Source: Bacteroidales bacterium
GTDB lineage: Bacteria > Bacteroidota > Bacteroidia > Bacteroidales > WCHB1-69
DNA: 64,000 nucleotides
Reading direction: 5' to 3'
Assembly: GCA_017616775.1 (NCBI GenBank)
Contig: JAFZXM010000059.1
Span: forward strand, 1 to 64,000
Positions 51,460 through 60,127 of this stretch are shown one piece after another. The notes below the pieces were generated by a model that saw only the letters and a program-made list of their open reading frames with translations, was not told the origin of the DNA and searched no databases. The stretch's first letter is position 1, and every line of letters begins with the position of its first letter. The translations under genes were made by a program, and so were the position numbers.

Positions 51460-54400
51460 TTAAAAACTAAATGCAACACCCAATTCTGCCGTCATAGGAG
51501 AACCGTAAGCATTCACACCTTGTACTCTGATAGTATAATAATCTATAAATGATTGTACATTTTCTTGTGCTGCTATATATTGTTGGAAATCATTAGCTGT
51601 TAAGAAACCGTCATCAATCGGACTTCCCGTGTAGGAATAAACTGATCTTACTTTCTTAATATTAAACAAATTCATCATGGATACATATACTCTTAAATAT
51701 CCGTTCTTTTGTTTTTTGATATCCTCGTCTTTCTTTATAGTGAGAATGAAATCTTTCCATATCTTCATATTGCAGTCCACCACCCAAGGCATACGGGAAC
51801 CGTTGATAGCGCCTTCCACACTGCGGCTGCCCTGACTTACTATAGTGGAATATGCAACACTTGAACGGGTATAAGGCAATCCGCTACCCACACCTAATTG
51901 CACACTGACACCTGCTCCTTGTAACCATCTGATCTCTCTTGAACGTCCGTTGCCCAAATCTTTGGCTGAAATGGGTCCGTTATAGTCAGGACCGAAACCG
52001 AATGAATATTCAAAATTGAAATTGATTTTATGACGTTGGTCATAATCCAATGTGGTTAAAGTACGCAAGTTGGGTTGGCCTGAACGGATTAAAGCCAAAG
52101 TGGAACTGGCGTCTGAACCGGTACCTTTTGCAAATTGTAAAGTATAACTTGCTCTGAACGATACATTCTTCACTCTACGCATGGTCAAACCGAATAAGAA
52201 ACCTTGCGTGGTACCGAAGTCCATATTGGTATAAGAATAATAACTTGTAGGATAAGCCTGATTATAGTGATAAACCACTATCTGATCACGTTTTTCACTA
52301 TAATATGCTTTAAATTCAACTTTTAAATCTTTGGTGATACCTTGTTGGAAACCGACTTCATAATCTATACTTCTTTCAGGTTTTAAGCCCGGATTGGAAA
52401 ATACGGAAGATGAATTTGCATATTTTTCAAAATAGAGATATGAAAGCGGATTCAACCGTTGGGATGCGGTGTTGGTTACTATATTATAACTGGCGGAAAA
52501 TACAGAACTTTCACCCACAACGAATGAGAAAGAAATACGGGGCGAAAGAGTGATACCTCCATTGGAGAAGGTGGGGGTATAATCCGCAAAAGCTTTATAA
52601 TTTACTTTTGACACATCCGATGCTCCCGGAAGTTCTTTCAACAAAGGCATCAAGTTGGTTTGGTTGGCAGAGGCTGCCAGTGTGGCGGCATCGGTTACCT
52701 CATTACCGTCGGAATCGTACCATGTCAAACCCTTACGATAAGCCGTAATAGTTACATCCTGAGATGCCGCATCCTGTACATATACATAATAATCATCGCT
52801 GCCGGAGATAAAATCCGGAACATATGTTTCTTTAGAAATCAAACCGGCATTTTGAGCTTCTTTAACCGTGTATGCTTCTCTGTATAAGAAAAGGTCTTTT
52901 ACATAAGGTTGATTGTTGTCAAATATGTCCAAACGCAAACCCAAACTGAAATACAAACTCTTGATAGCAAATTTATCCTGAATATAGGCTGCCATACGAA
53001 TAGGCTTGGAAGCACCTATGTTGGAGAAATCTCTTTTGGAAGTTTTGTCACTTTCATTAAACCAATTCTGCATATCCGACATGGTAATGGCTTTGTTGAT
53101 TTTCTTATTTCCGGTATAATTATAACCGTAATAAGATACTATATTGTTACCACCGTTAAACAATTCTTCTGCACTGAACATATCCAAAGAATAGGTAGAA
53201 GGATCGTAAGCATCCACATCTATCCATTCGTCTTCGGCAGCACCTAATTTGGCCCTTAAATTTTTGTCAAATGTACTTTGTGCATCCACACTGACCAAAC
53301 GTTTGTAGTCCACCGTATCTATCATCAAACCATTTTCATCATAATAGAATATAGGATTGTTTTTATCCAACTCTTGAATGTGCGAATTGGCATTCTGACG
53401 CATTAATGTCCACAATCCGACAGGAGAAATGGAATAACTGCGCGATGTTGTTTGTATATATTCAAAACCGAATTCTATATTGTGGTCTTTTCCTTCTTTA
53501 CCTTTTATATCAAACGATACCATTGCTTTTGCACCTATTCGGTCGCTGGAAGAATATCCGTTACCGTTGTAAGGAAGACCCGGTGCCGTAAACAAACCAT
53601 AGGCTGCCGCACTTGGAAAATCTCCGTTACGCAAACCTTTGTATGTTTGAATATATTCATCGTTTATCATAGTGCCGCCTGCACGCTCATAAGCTCCCAA
53701 TGTATATTGGGCCAAAGCGTAATTCTGGGTGCCGGGCGTGAATTTTACATCTGAAATATAATAGGTGGAAAGAGCATTGGTGTTAATGATTTCACCGTTC
53801 TCAAGCTCCACATCTGCCTTCTGATAATATTTGGACATTGTATGTTCAAATTTACCGACATAACCATAATCAAACAAATTATCTTTATGAATATGACTAT
53901 AGGAATGACTGTTTGATTGAATATAGTATGCCTGTAAACGATAGAATGCATTTTGGATTTTGGATTCTTTGCTGGAATTAAACCGTTGGGTAAAACGTGC
54001 ATTCACATTCCAAGACAAAGAATTGGACATGCCGTTGTTGGCTGAATTAAACAATGAATTGCTGAAATTATAACTTCTGCCCCGTCCATAGGAAACGTTT
54101 CCTGTGAACATTAAATCTATATTCTTGGAAGTACGGATATCTATTTTACCTGCCAACTGTCCGGAATAAGACCAGGCGTTTTGCAAACGATGTGCTCTTT
54201 TTTCTTCCAAAGAAAGAATTTCCCCTTCCTGATAGAAAGTGACATAGTTTGCATTCATTGCCACAGCTGCCGCCGACGATGCATCCGCTGCACGCAACGG
54301 ATTATGAATTAAATAATCTATCGTTTCCTGACTGGCTCTGTATGATCCGCCCCTTACTGCACCTCCGGTGCTGTATCCTGCTTCACCGGATATCAAATAT

Positions 54401-55206
54401 CCGACTTTGGTGCCGCCATCCTTTTGCTTGCCGATAGGACCAGAAAAGTCAAATTGCAAACCAAAAGAATTATAACCGTCTATACTTCCCGTTGCTTCCA
54501 CATTACCATGATGTTCACGGGAAGGACCTTTGGTTTCGATTTCCACTACAGAAGTAGCATCACCGTATTTGGCGGGAAGTGCACCCATCAAAAGGGCCAT
54601 TTCTCCGATAGCTCCCTGCGGAATTGAAGAAGTTTTAACACCATCCACATAATATGCCGTTTGACCGTCACGATTACCACGTACATTCATGCCGCCGCCG
54701 GAACTTACCGTTACACCGGCCATGGTGGACAATACGTTTGATACGGATTTACCTGCCATGTTGTTCATTTCATCAGAGGTAACCCTGTCTTCTGTAACTG
54801 TTTGATCCTTAGAAAACAACGGACGTTCTGCAACCACCTTCACTTCTCCTTTTACTATGGCAGATGAACTCATGGACACATCCTGAATCTTAATTTCACT
54901 ACCATGCACCTCCAAACCTTCTAAGGTATATTTGGCATATCCGGTAAAAGATACAATTAGGTCATATTTACCAGCCGATATAGGCTTTAATGTATATTGA
55001 CCATCTTCATCCGTAACAGCTCCCATCACCAACGAGCCCTCCTGCATCAACTGCACATTCGCAAACTCGATGGGAGTTTTTCCGTCCGTTTCGGTAACTT
55101 TTCCTTTAATCGTAGCATTCTGCCCTAAAGCCATGCTACCCATAAATAACACTATTACAAGTGTAAAAAGTATTTTTCTAAGCATATTCATAAAAATTTT
55201 ATCCAT
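51460..55206 (-). CDS. SusC/RagA-like TonB-dependent outer membrane receptor
   Basis: This 1248-residue receptor has a signal peptide (hydrophobic residues 10-27), a CarboxypepD_reg-like domain (about 30-115, ATIKGKVTETDGKTPIEFAN), a plug (GVTVSSGGGMNVRGNRDGQTAYYVDGVK), and a 22-strand barrel ending in ELGVAFSF. It should import a large solute across the outer membrane using TonB. No SusD lipoprotein is next to it; instead the operon contains the 1503-residue protein and the PorV-like barrel. The start may be any of the ATGs at 55206, 55191 or 55185. A TATTTTTG box lies 16 bases upstream of the first. Confidence 0.85.
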   Translation of the reverse strand: MDKIFMNMLRKILFTLVIVLFMGSMALGQNATIKGKVTETDGKTPIEFANVQLMQEGSLVMGAVTDEDGQYTLKPISAGKYDLIVSFTGYAKYTLEGLEVHGSEIKIQDVSMSSSAIVKGEVKVVAERPLFSKDQTVTEDRVTSDEMNNMAGKSVSNVLSTMAGVTVSSGGGMNVRGNRDGQTAYYVDGVKTSSIPQGAIGEMALLMGALPAKYGDATSVVEIETKGPSREHHGNVEATGSIDGYNSFGLQFDFSGPIGKQKDGGTKVGYLISGEAGYSTGGAVRGGSYRASQETIDYLIHNPLRAADASSAAAVAMNANYVTFYQEGEILSLEEKRAHRLQNAWSYSGQLAGKIDIRTSKNIDLMFTGNVSYGRGRSYNFSNSLFNSANNGMSNSLSWNVNARFTQRFNSSKESKIQNAFYRLQAYYIQSNSHSYSHIHKDNLFDYGYVGKFEHTMSKYYQKADVELENGEIINTNALSTYYISDVKFTPGTQNYALAQYTLGAYERAGGTMINDEYIQTYKGLRNGDFPSAAAYGLFTAPGLPYNGNGYSSSDRIGAKAMVSFDIKGKEGKDHNIEFGFEYIQTTSRSYSISPVGLWTLMRQNANSHIQELDKNNPIFYYDENGLMIDTVDYKRLVSVDAQSTFDKNLRAKLGAAEDEWIDVDAYDPSTYSLDMFSAEELFNGGNNIVSYYGYNYTGNKKINKAITMSDMQNWFNESDKTSKRDFSNIGASKPIRMAAYIQDKFAIKSLYFSLGLRLDIFDNNQPYVKDLFLYREAYTVKEAQNAGLISKETYVPDFISGSDDYYVYVQDAASQDVTITAYRKGLTWYDSDGNEVTDAATLAASANQTNLMPLLKELPGASDVSKVNYKAFADYTPTFSNGGITLSPRISFSFVVGESSVFSASYNIVTNTASQRLNPLSYLYFEKYANSSSVFSNPGLKPERSIDYEVGFQQGITKDLKVEFKAYYSEKRDQIVVYHYNQAYPTSYYSYTNMDFGTTQGFLFGLTMRRVKNVSFRASYTLQFAKGTGSDASSTLALIRSGQPNLRTLTTLDYDQRHKINFNFEYSFGFGPDYNGPISAKDLGNGRSREIRWLQGAGVSVQLGVGSGLPYTRSSVAYSTIVSQGSRSVEGAINGSRMPWVVDCNMKIWKDFILTIKKDEDIKKQKNGYLRVYVSMMNLFNIKKVRSVYSYTGSPIDDGFLTANDFQQYIAAQENVQSFIDYYTIRVQGVNAYGSPMTAELGVAFSF

Positions 55207-55221
55207 TACTTTTTAGACTGA

Positions 55222-55229
55222 CAAAAATA
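55222..55229 (-). promoter_or_regulatory. -7 promoter element of the surface-protein operon
   Basis: The minus strand reads TATTTTTG, an exact TAnnTTTG match, 16 bases before the ATG at 55206. Confidence 0.5.
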
Positions 55230-55356
55230 CCAATATTTTCAATACAAAATGCCTTCTTATATAGAAAACAATACTATATAAAACTCAAATAATTGAAAAA
55301 CAATGTAATAAAATTACTCTAAAATTTATTTCAACAAAAAATTGTTAAAATAAAAA

Positions 55357-55665
55357 TTAATCGGGAATACAAGCCGGCTTATACCGGCCTTTCATACCTT
55401 GTTGGCGATATTCTTTCTTTTTAGCCCTCAATTGTTTTTTGATGCGTTTGCGCGTATCCTTGCTTTGGTTTTCCAAATGCCGCTTAAACGCTTTCTTATA
55501 TTCCCTATAGCCTTCTTTCCGTTTTTGTTCTTTAGCTTTGGCCACTTGTATCTGAGCCTTTTCCCCTGCAGTGCGGCAAGACACCATGGTAATACAAACC
55601 AAGGCTGTCACCAACAATATAATACTATAATGTATGCGGAAAAATGTTCGCCGTGTGTTCATCAA
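55357..55665 (-). CDS. Small basic lipoprotein
   Basis: The 102-residue protein has a signal peptide with a lipobox-like end (VCITMVSCRTAG, cysteine near residue 30). The mature part is a Lys/Arg/Glu-rich helix (KAKEQKRKEGYREYKKAFKR). It is close behind the larger secreted protein (2-base gap), so it may be cotranscribed. Similar short basic lipoproteins are common in Bacteroidota and uncharacterised. Confidence 0.65.
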   Translation of the reverse strand: MMNTRRTFFRIHYSIILLVTALVCITMVSCRTAGEKAQIQVAKAKEQKRKEGYREYKKAFKRHLENQSKDTRKRIKKQLRAKKKEYRQQGMKGRYKPACIPD

Positions 55666-55667
55666 TA

Positions 55668-56933
55668 TCAGGTTTTGTGTTTTTCTTTTTTGGCTGCCGG
55701 GAACAATACATTGTTCAATATTAACCTGTATCCTTCTGAATTGGGATATAAATTCAAATCGGTAGGAGGGTCGCCGACAAAATGCTCATAATCTTCAGGA
55801 TCGTGCCCGCCTAAAAAAGTGAACGTGCCTTTGCCATAACTTCCGTGAATATACCGCACTTCATCCATGGCTTTGTTTTCTCCCAACACCGTAATGTTGG
55901 GTTTGATTTTATCTTTTCTGAAGGCAGTTGTCTGCCCCATAAACCCTCTGAGCACCTGATAATGGTTTTGGCATAACATGGTGGGAACGGGGTCCCATTT
56001 GGCGGAAAATTCAAATAAAGTAAAAAAATCGCTGTTCCTGTTCGTTCTGTGCACCGAAGGATCAATATCTATATCCGAAACCTCATATTCATACGGATTG
56101 GCGGAAATATGAAAATTGTAAAATGCCAATGTGTTGTCAAAATTCAACTTGTTTTGTGCATCGGGTGTCATGGGATCCCCGTCAAAAGGAACGTCACATA
56201 TATCCACACCGTCTGCCGCCAGGGCAATATCAAAGCTATCCGGAGCCGAGCACATGGCAAACATATACCCTCCGCCGGCAACAAAATCTCTTATTTTTTT
56301 GGCTACCGCCAATTTTAATAATGAAACCTTGGAAAAACCCAATTTTTTAGCCATGGCCTCCTGCTGCTGCACATCTTCTTTATACCACTGCGCATTATGG
56401 TAATTAGCCCAAAATTTGCCGTATTGACCGGTAAAATCTTCGTGATGCAGATGCAGCCAATCATAACTCGGCAACACTCCCGCATACACTTCTTCATCAT
56501 ATATCACATCGTATGGTATTTCGGCATAAGTTAACACCAAAGTAACAGCATCGTCCCACGGCAATTTGTTTTTAGGGGAATACACTGCTATACGCGGTGC
56601 CTTATTGAGTTTGATTTCACACATATTCTCATCCTGCCGTGCTATCTGACTCAAAACCGTCGCCGCCTGAACATCGGCTAACACCTGACAACTGACACCG
56701 CGAATTTTACACTCGGAAACAAAAGACTCGTTATATACACACATAAAACTTCCCCCGCGATAGTTGAGCAACCAACTCACCTCCACCTCCTGTTGTAACA
56801 ACCAATAGGCCACACCGTAAGATTTCAAATGGTTGGTTTGAGACTTATCCATGGGGATAAGCAAATAGGAAGCCTGTGTTGACACTGCCGCCAACAAACA
56901 AAATGCCAATAAAAAAACATATTTTGCTTTCAT
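55668..56933 (-). CDS. Secreted protein of the family annotated asparagine synthetase B in Bacteroidota
   Basis: The 421-residue protein has a signal peptide (MKAKYVFLLAFCLLAAVSTQA). Segments IAVYSPKNKLPWDDAVTLVL, LHLHHEDFTGQYGKFW, FVAGGGYMFAMCSAP and TVLGENKAMDEVRYIHGSYG belong to a Bacteroidota family often named asparagine synthetase B, although it lacks the N-terminal Cys nucleophile and synthetase domains. A glutamine-amidotransferase-like fold with a possible Cys in GGGYMFAMCSAPD is the likely structure. The enzymatic activity is unknown. It lies 15 bases after a DUF1573 gene and belongs to the same minus-strand unit. Confidence 0.8.
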   Translation of the reverse strand: MKAKYVFLLAFCLLAAVSTQASYLLIPMDKSQTNHLKSYGVAYWLLQQEVEVSWLLNYRGGSFMCVYNESFVSECKIRGVSCQVLADVQAATVLSQIARQDENMCEIKLNKAPRIAVYSPKNKLPWDDAVTLVLTYAEIPYDVIYDEEVYAGVLPSYDWLHLHHEDFTGQYGKFWANYHNAQWYKEDVQQQEAMAKKLGFSKVSLLKLAVAKKIRDFVAGGGYMFAMCSAPDSFDIALAADGVDICDVPFDGDPMTPDAQNKLNFDNTLAFYNFHISANPYEYEVSDIDIDPSVHRTNRNSDFFTLFEFSAKWDPVPTMLCQNHYQVLRGFMGQTTAFRKDKIKPNITVLGENKAMDEVRYIHGSYGKGTFTFLGGHDPEDYEHFVGDPPTDLNLYPNSEGYRLILNNVLFPAAKKEKHKT

Positions 56934-56948
56934 TACAAAAGCAAAATA

Positions 56949-57425
56949 TTATTTATTAACAGGCTTGGCTTGCATAGGACTCTGCGTTTTTTCAGGATAT
57001 TCGGCTTCTTCTTTAGGCTTTACGTTTCCTTTTATCAGCAATTCCACCCTCGGGGAAGCTTCGGCATTGGATATCACCGTTATTTTTTTATTGATTACCC
57101 CTATCCGGCTGGTATTGTATTTTACCCCTATCACGGCTGTTTTCCCGGGCATAATCGCCTCTTTGGGCCATGTGGGAACAGTACATCCGCAACTGGAATA
57201 TACATTGCTTAATATCAAAGGTTCTTTTCCTGTATTTTTGAATTTAAATTCACAGGTGCCGTTATCGCCTTCAAATATAGTACCGTAATCGTGCTCCATT
57301 TTATCAAACGTTATTTCGGGCACCCTTCCTTTTTTAATTTTGGAAGCTGACTTGTCTGCTTGTGCAAATGTTATGTTTACACTCAAAATACATACTATTC
57401 CGATCAATGAAAATATCTTTTTCAT
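56949..57425 (-). CDS. DUF1573 periplasmic protein, copy 1
   Basis: The 158-residue protein has a signal peptide (MKKIFSLIGIVCILSVNITFA) and a DUF1573 immunoglobulin-like fold with the hallmark SSCGCTVPTWPKEAIMPGKT (two cysteines in CGC) and NTSRIGVINKKITVISNA. These proteins are abundant in Bacteroidota envelopes and their roles are poorly known. A second DUF1573 gene lies 16 bases upstream. The C-terminus is an unstructured Pro/Lys/Gln tail. Confidence 0.9.
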   Translation of the reverse strand: MKKIFSLIGIVCILSVNITFAQADKSASKIKKGRVPEITFDKMEHDYGTIFEGDNGTCEFKFKNTGKEPLILSNVYSSCGCTVPTWPKEAIMPGKTAVIGVKYNTSRIGVINKKITVISNAEASPRVELLIKGNVKPKEEAEYPEKTQSPMQAKPVNK

Positions 57426-57441
57426 AACCCTGTGTTTTTAA

Positions 57442-57858
57442 TTATTTTTCCTCTACAAAACCTTCTATTTTTATTTCTTCCTGCTTGTTGGAAGCATTGG
57501 TATATATCATCACCACTTTATTAAACGGACCTTCTTCCGTAGGATTATAGGTGATTTTAATCACCCCCGATTTGCCGGGAGCAAAAGGATCCCGGGGCCA
57601 ATCCACCGTGGTGCATCCGCAATTGGTATACACATCCATCAAAACCAATGTTTTTTTACCTGTATTGGTGAATTTTACTTCCATGGTTTTGGCATTGCCT
57701 ACCGTAAGCTTTCCAAAAGACACCTGCCGGGTATCCAAAGAAAAATAGGCCTTTTCCGTTTGCGTTCCAGCGGCTTTTTGCACCGATGACTTATTATGCT
57801 GCGCATACAGGGCAACATTCAATACGGCACAAAACATTATCAAAACTACCTTCTTCAT
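57442..57858 (-). CDS. DUF1573 periplasmic protein, copy 2
   Basis: The 138-residue protein has a signal peptide (MKKVVLIMFCAVLNVALYA, cleavage near QHN) and the same DUF1573 pattern: VYTNCGCTTVDWPRDPFAPGKS and YNPTEEGPFNKVVMIYTNAS. It is paralogous to the gene 16 bases downstream, probably by old tandem duplication. Both lie before the large secreted protein at 55668. Confidence 0.9.
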   Translation of the reverse strand: MKKVVLIMFCAVLNVALYAQHNKSSVQKAAGTQTEKAYFSLDTRQVSFGKLTVGNAKTMEVKFTNTGKKTLVLMDVYTNCGCTTVDWPRDPFAPGKSGVIKITYNPTEEGPFNKVVMIYTNASNKQEEIKIEGFVEEK

Positions 57859-57922
57859 ATTTTTGAATTTTATCTATACTTATATGTATATACCAAAAGA
57901 ATGCCAAACCAACATCAAACAG

Positions 57923-59158
57923 CTACAACATATCGGGATTTACCTTTGCAAACTTATAGCCGAACTCAGGCAAATAAGGCTTTCCCAATATATTTGACAA
58001 AAAATTGACATAGGCATCGGTAAAGACAAAATTATCGGTATCATAATATTCGTCTTGCAACGGCCTGTTTCCTATGCAGCCCATGTCTATGGTGGAGGTG
58101 TTGTATTCCTCTACCTGTTCTTTGGGCACCATTTTATTCATCACCGGCATTTTACCGTAATCTTCCCTCAACAACAAATCCAACACCTTGTCTGCCAAAG
58201 TGGAGGTGAGCAGTTTGTCGTAATCACAACAATAGCCCGAACGGGGATAATAACCCGATATTTGCGAACGGGCCGATATGCCCAAACGATTGGATATCTC
58301 TGAAGCTATCACTCCGCTTACACCTCCGAAACGGGGATGACCGTATTCGTCTGTTTCGGAGCTGGCATATACCATACTCAATTTTTGAGAAGCCTCATCC
58401 CACCAACGGACACCTTCCGATACGGCTATTATTAAATTTTTCTTTTCCTGGTATTTTTCTTTTACCACATTGAAAAATCTTTCTTTGCGTTCGGCTGTCA
58501 TTTCATATTCGGGAACCAATGCCAATTCGGCACCGCCGAAAACGGCACTTCCGGTAAGCCAACCGGCATCTCTGCCCATTACCTCCAACACCATGATCCT
58601 TTGATGCGATTCGTTGGTAGAACGCAAATGACGGGCCATTTCACTCACTCTCAAAGCGGCGGTGGGATAGCCCGGACAAAGCACAGCCTCTATCTCCTTG
58701 CCTTGATAGGTGTGGATGGTTCTTGTACGCAAATCGTTATCTATGGTTTTGGGGAAACCTATTACTGGAATACCCTCTCTTTCGTATAAACGTTTGGCCG
58801 CCCCGTTGGTATCATCACCGCCTATGGTAATCAATACATCTATTTTATAACGCTTGAGATTGGCAACTATCTGAGGCACTCTGTCTTCAGGATTTTTTTC
58901 CGAAGGAAAAGGATTGGTACGGCTGGAACACAAGGCGGTGCCGCCATAAGCTCCGTTATACGGCTGATTGGTTAAATCCACTATATCCCCTTCGCCTAAC
59001 AAACCTTTCCATCCCTGACGTATTCCATATACCTTGAACCCTAAAATAAGAGCCCTGTTACGAATGTTTTCTATACTTGAATTAATAGCCGGTGTATCTC
59101 CTCCACCCGATAAAATGGCTACTGTTTTACCTTTGAATAATTTTTCCGTATGTTGCAT
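57923..59158 (-). CDS. 6-phosphofructokinase, probably pyrophosphate-dependent
   Basis: This enzyme of about 411 residues phosphorylates fructose-6-phosphate in glycolysis. The motifs SGGGDTPAINSSI (17-29), GGDDT (113-117) and PKTIDND (136-142) are clear, followed by EVMGRDAGWLTG. The Asp in GGDD and the Lys in PKTIDND are the residues that mark pyrophosphate-dependent enzymes, whereas ATP enzymes have Gly at both places. So PPi is the likely donor, allowing reversible flux. The frame is open from 59191, but that ATG overlaps the TATCTTTG box at 59189-59196, so 59158 (MQHTEKLFKGKTVAI) is the start. Confidence 0.92.
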   Translation of the reverse strand: MQHTEKLFKGKTVAILSGGGDTPAINSSIENIRNRALILGFKVYGIRQGWKGLLGEGDIVDLTNQPYNGAYGGTALCSSRTNPFPSEKNPEDRVPQIVANLKRYKIDVLITIGGDDTNGAAKRLYEREGIPVIGFPKTIDNDLRTRTIHTYQGKEIEAVLCPGYPTAALRVSEMARHLRSTNESHQRIMVLEVMGRDAGWLTGSAVFGGAELALVPEYEMTAERKERFFNVVKEKYQEKKNLIIAVSEGVRWWDEASQKLSMVYASSETDEYGHPRFGGVSGVIASEISNRLGISARSQISGYYPRSGYCCDYDKLLTSTLADKVLDLLLREDYGKMPVMNKMVPKEQVEEYNTSTIDMGCIGNRPLQDEYYDTDNFVFTDAYVNFLSNILGKPYLPEFGYKFAKVNPDML

Positions 59159-59188
59159 ATCTTTATTTTTTATTCTATATCCATTTTG

Positions 59189-59196
59189 CAAAGATA
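59189..59196 (-). promoter_or_regulatory. -7 promoter element of phosphofructokinase
   Basis: The minus strand reads TATCTTTG. It overlaps the distal ATG at 59191, supporting the start at 59158. Confidence 0.6.
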
Positions 59197-59311
59197 CAAA
59201 AAACTATTCACATAACATTCAAAAACTCTATTTTTGTGCATGCATTAAAAAAAAACAATACGCAAAAGAAAAAATACCGTCAACGTAAGACAGGCTTAGC
59301 GGAAAAAATGT

Positions 59312-59319
59312 TATCTTTG
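59312..59319 (+). promoter_or_regulatory. -7 promoter element of the reductase pair
   Basis: TATCTTTG, 20 bases before the ATG at 59340, divergent from the phosphofructokinase promoter. Confidence 0.6.
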
Positions 59320-59339
59320 CTTTTTTATACCAAAAAAAT

Positions 59340-60101
59340 ATGACTGTATATAATGCTTTTTTGTGTGTTATGGTGCTGATAGCCATCATAGTATTTATCT
59401 CTCTTTACTTTGTAAAAGCCAGTTACGGCATATTTACAAACAAAAAATGGGGATATGCCATTAATAATAAACTGGCATGGGTGCTGATGGAATCACCTGT
59501 GTGTATATGCATGATATTGTTATGGTTGTTCAGTGACCGGCGCAATGAACTGGTTCCGTTTGTGTTTTTGATAATTTTTGAAATACACTACATACAGCGT
59601 TCTTTCATTTTTCCGTTTTTAATACGGGGTAACAGCAAAATGTCAATAGCCACCATGCTCATGGGAATTGTTTTCAATATTGCCAACGCAGCCATGCAAG
59701 GCTTATGGCTTTTCTATTTGGCCCCTGCGGACAAATACACTCCTGAATGGTTGCTGAAACCCCAATTTATCGCAGGCACACTGCTGTTTTTCACAGGATG
59801 GATAATCAACTTGCGTTCCGACTATCGCATACGCCGTCTGCGGGCCCCCGGCGATACCAAACACTATCTGCCGCACGGAGGTCTGTTTGAATATGTTACT
59901 TCGGCCAACTATTTCGGAGAACTGATAGAATGGCTGGCATTCGCCATACTCACATGGTCTTTGCCGGCATTGGTGTTCTTTATTTGGACTTTTGCCAATT
60001 TGGTACCCCGTGCCCATGCCATATATAATAAATATAAAGTAGAATTTGCAGAAGAAATGGAAGGAAAACATCTAAAAAGAATCTTTCCGTTTATATATTA
60101 A
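59340..60101 (+). CDS. Steroid 5-alpha-reductase-like membrane oxidoreductase
   Basis: The 253-residue protein has about six membrane helices. Its C-terminal half follows the steroid 5-alpha-reductase/DUF1295 pattern: INLRSDYRIRRLR, YLPHGGLFEYVTSANYFGELIEWLAF, and ending RAHAIYNKYKVEFAEEM...RIFPFIY. This family uses NADPH to reduce C4-C5 double bonds of 3-oxo steroids or enoyl groups of lipids. The next gene, 26 bases downstream, encodes an Old Yellow Enzyme-like reductase. From memory, gut Bacteroidota that reduce bile acids or steroid hormones have 5-alpha- and 5-beta-reductases encoded together. The natural substrate here is inferred, not shown. Confidence 0.88.
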   Translation: MTVYNAFLCVMVLIAIIVFISLYFVKASYGIFTNKKWGYAINNKLAWVLMESPVCICMILLWLFSDRRNELVPFVFLIIFEIHYIQRSFIFPFLIRGNSKMSIATMLMGIVFNIANAAMQGLWLFYLAPADKYTPEWLLKPQFIAGTLLFFTGWIINLRSDYRIRRLRAPGDTKHYLPHGGLFEYVTSANYFGELIEWLAFAILTWSLPALVFFIWTFANLVPRAHAIYNKYKVEFAEEMEGKHLKRIFPFIY

Positions 60102-60127
60102 ACAATTGACAATAAAACAAAACAATA

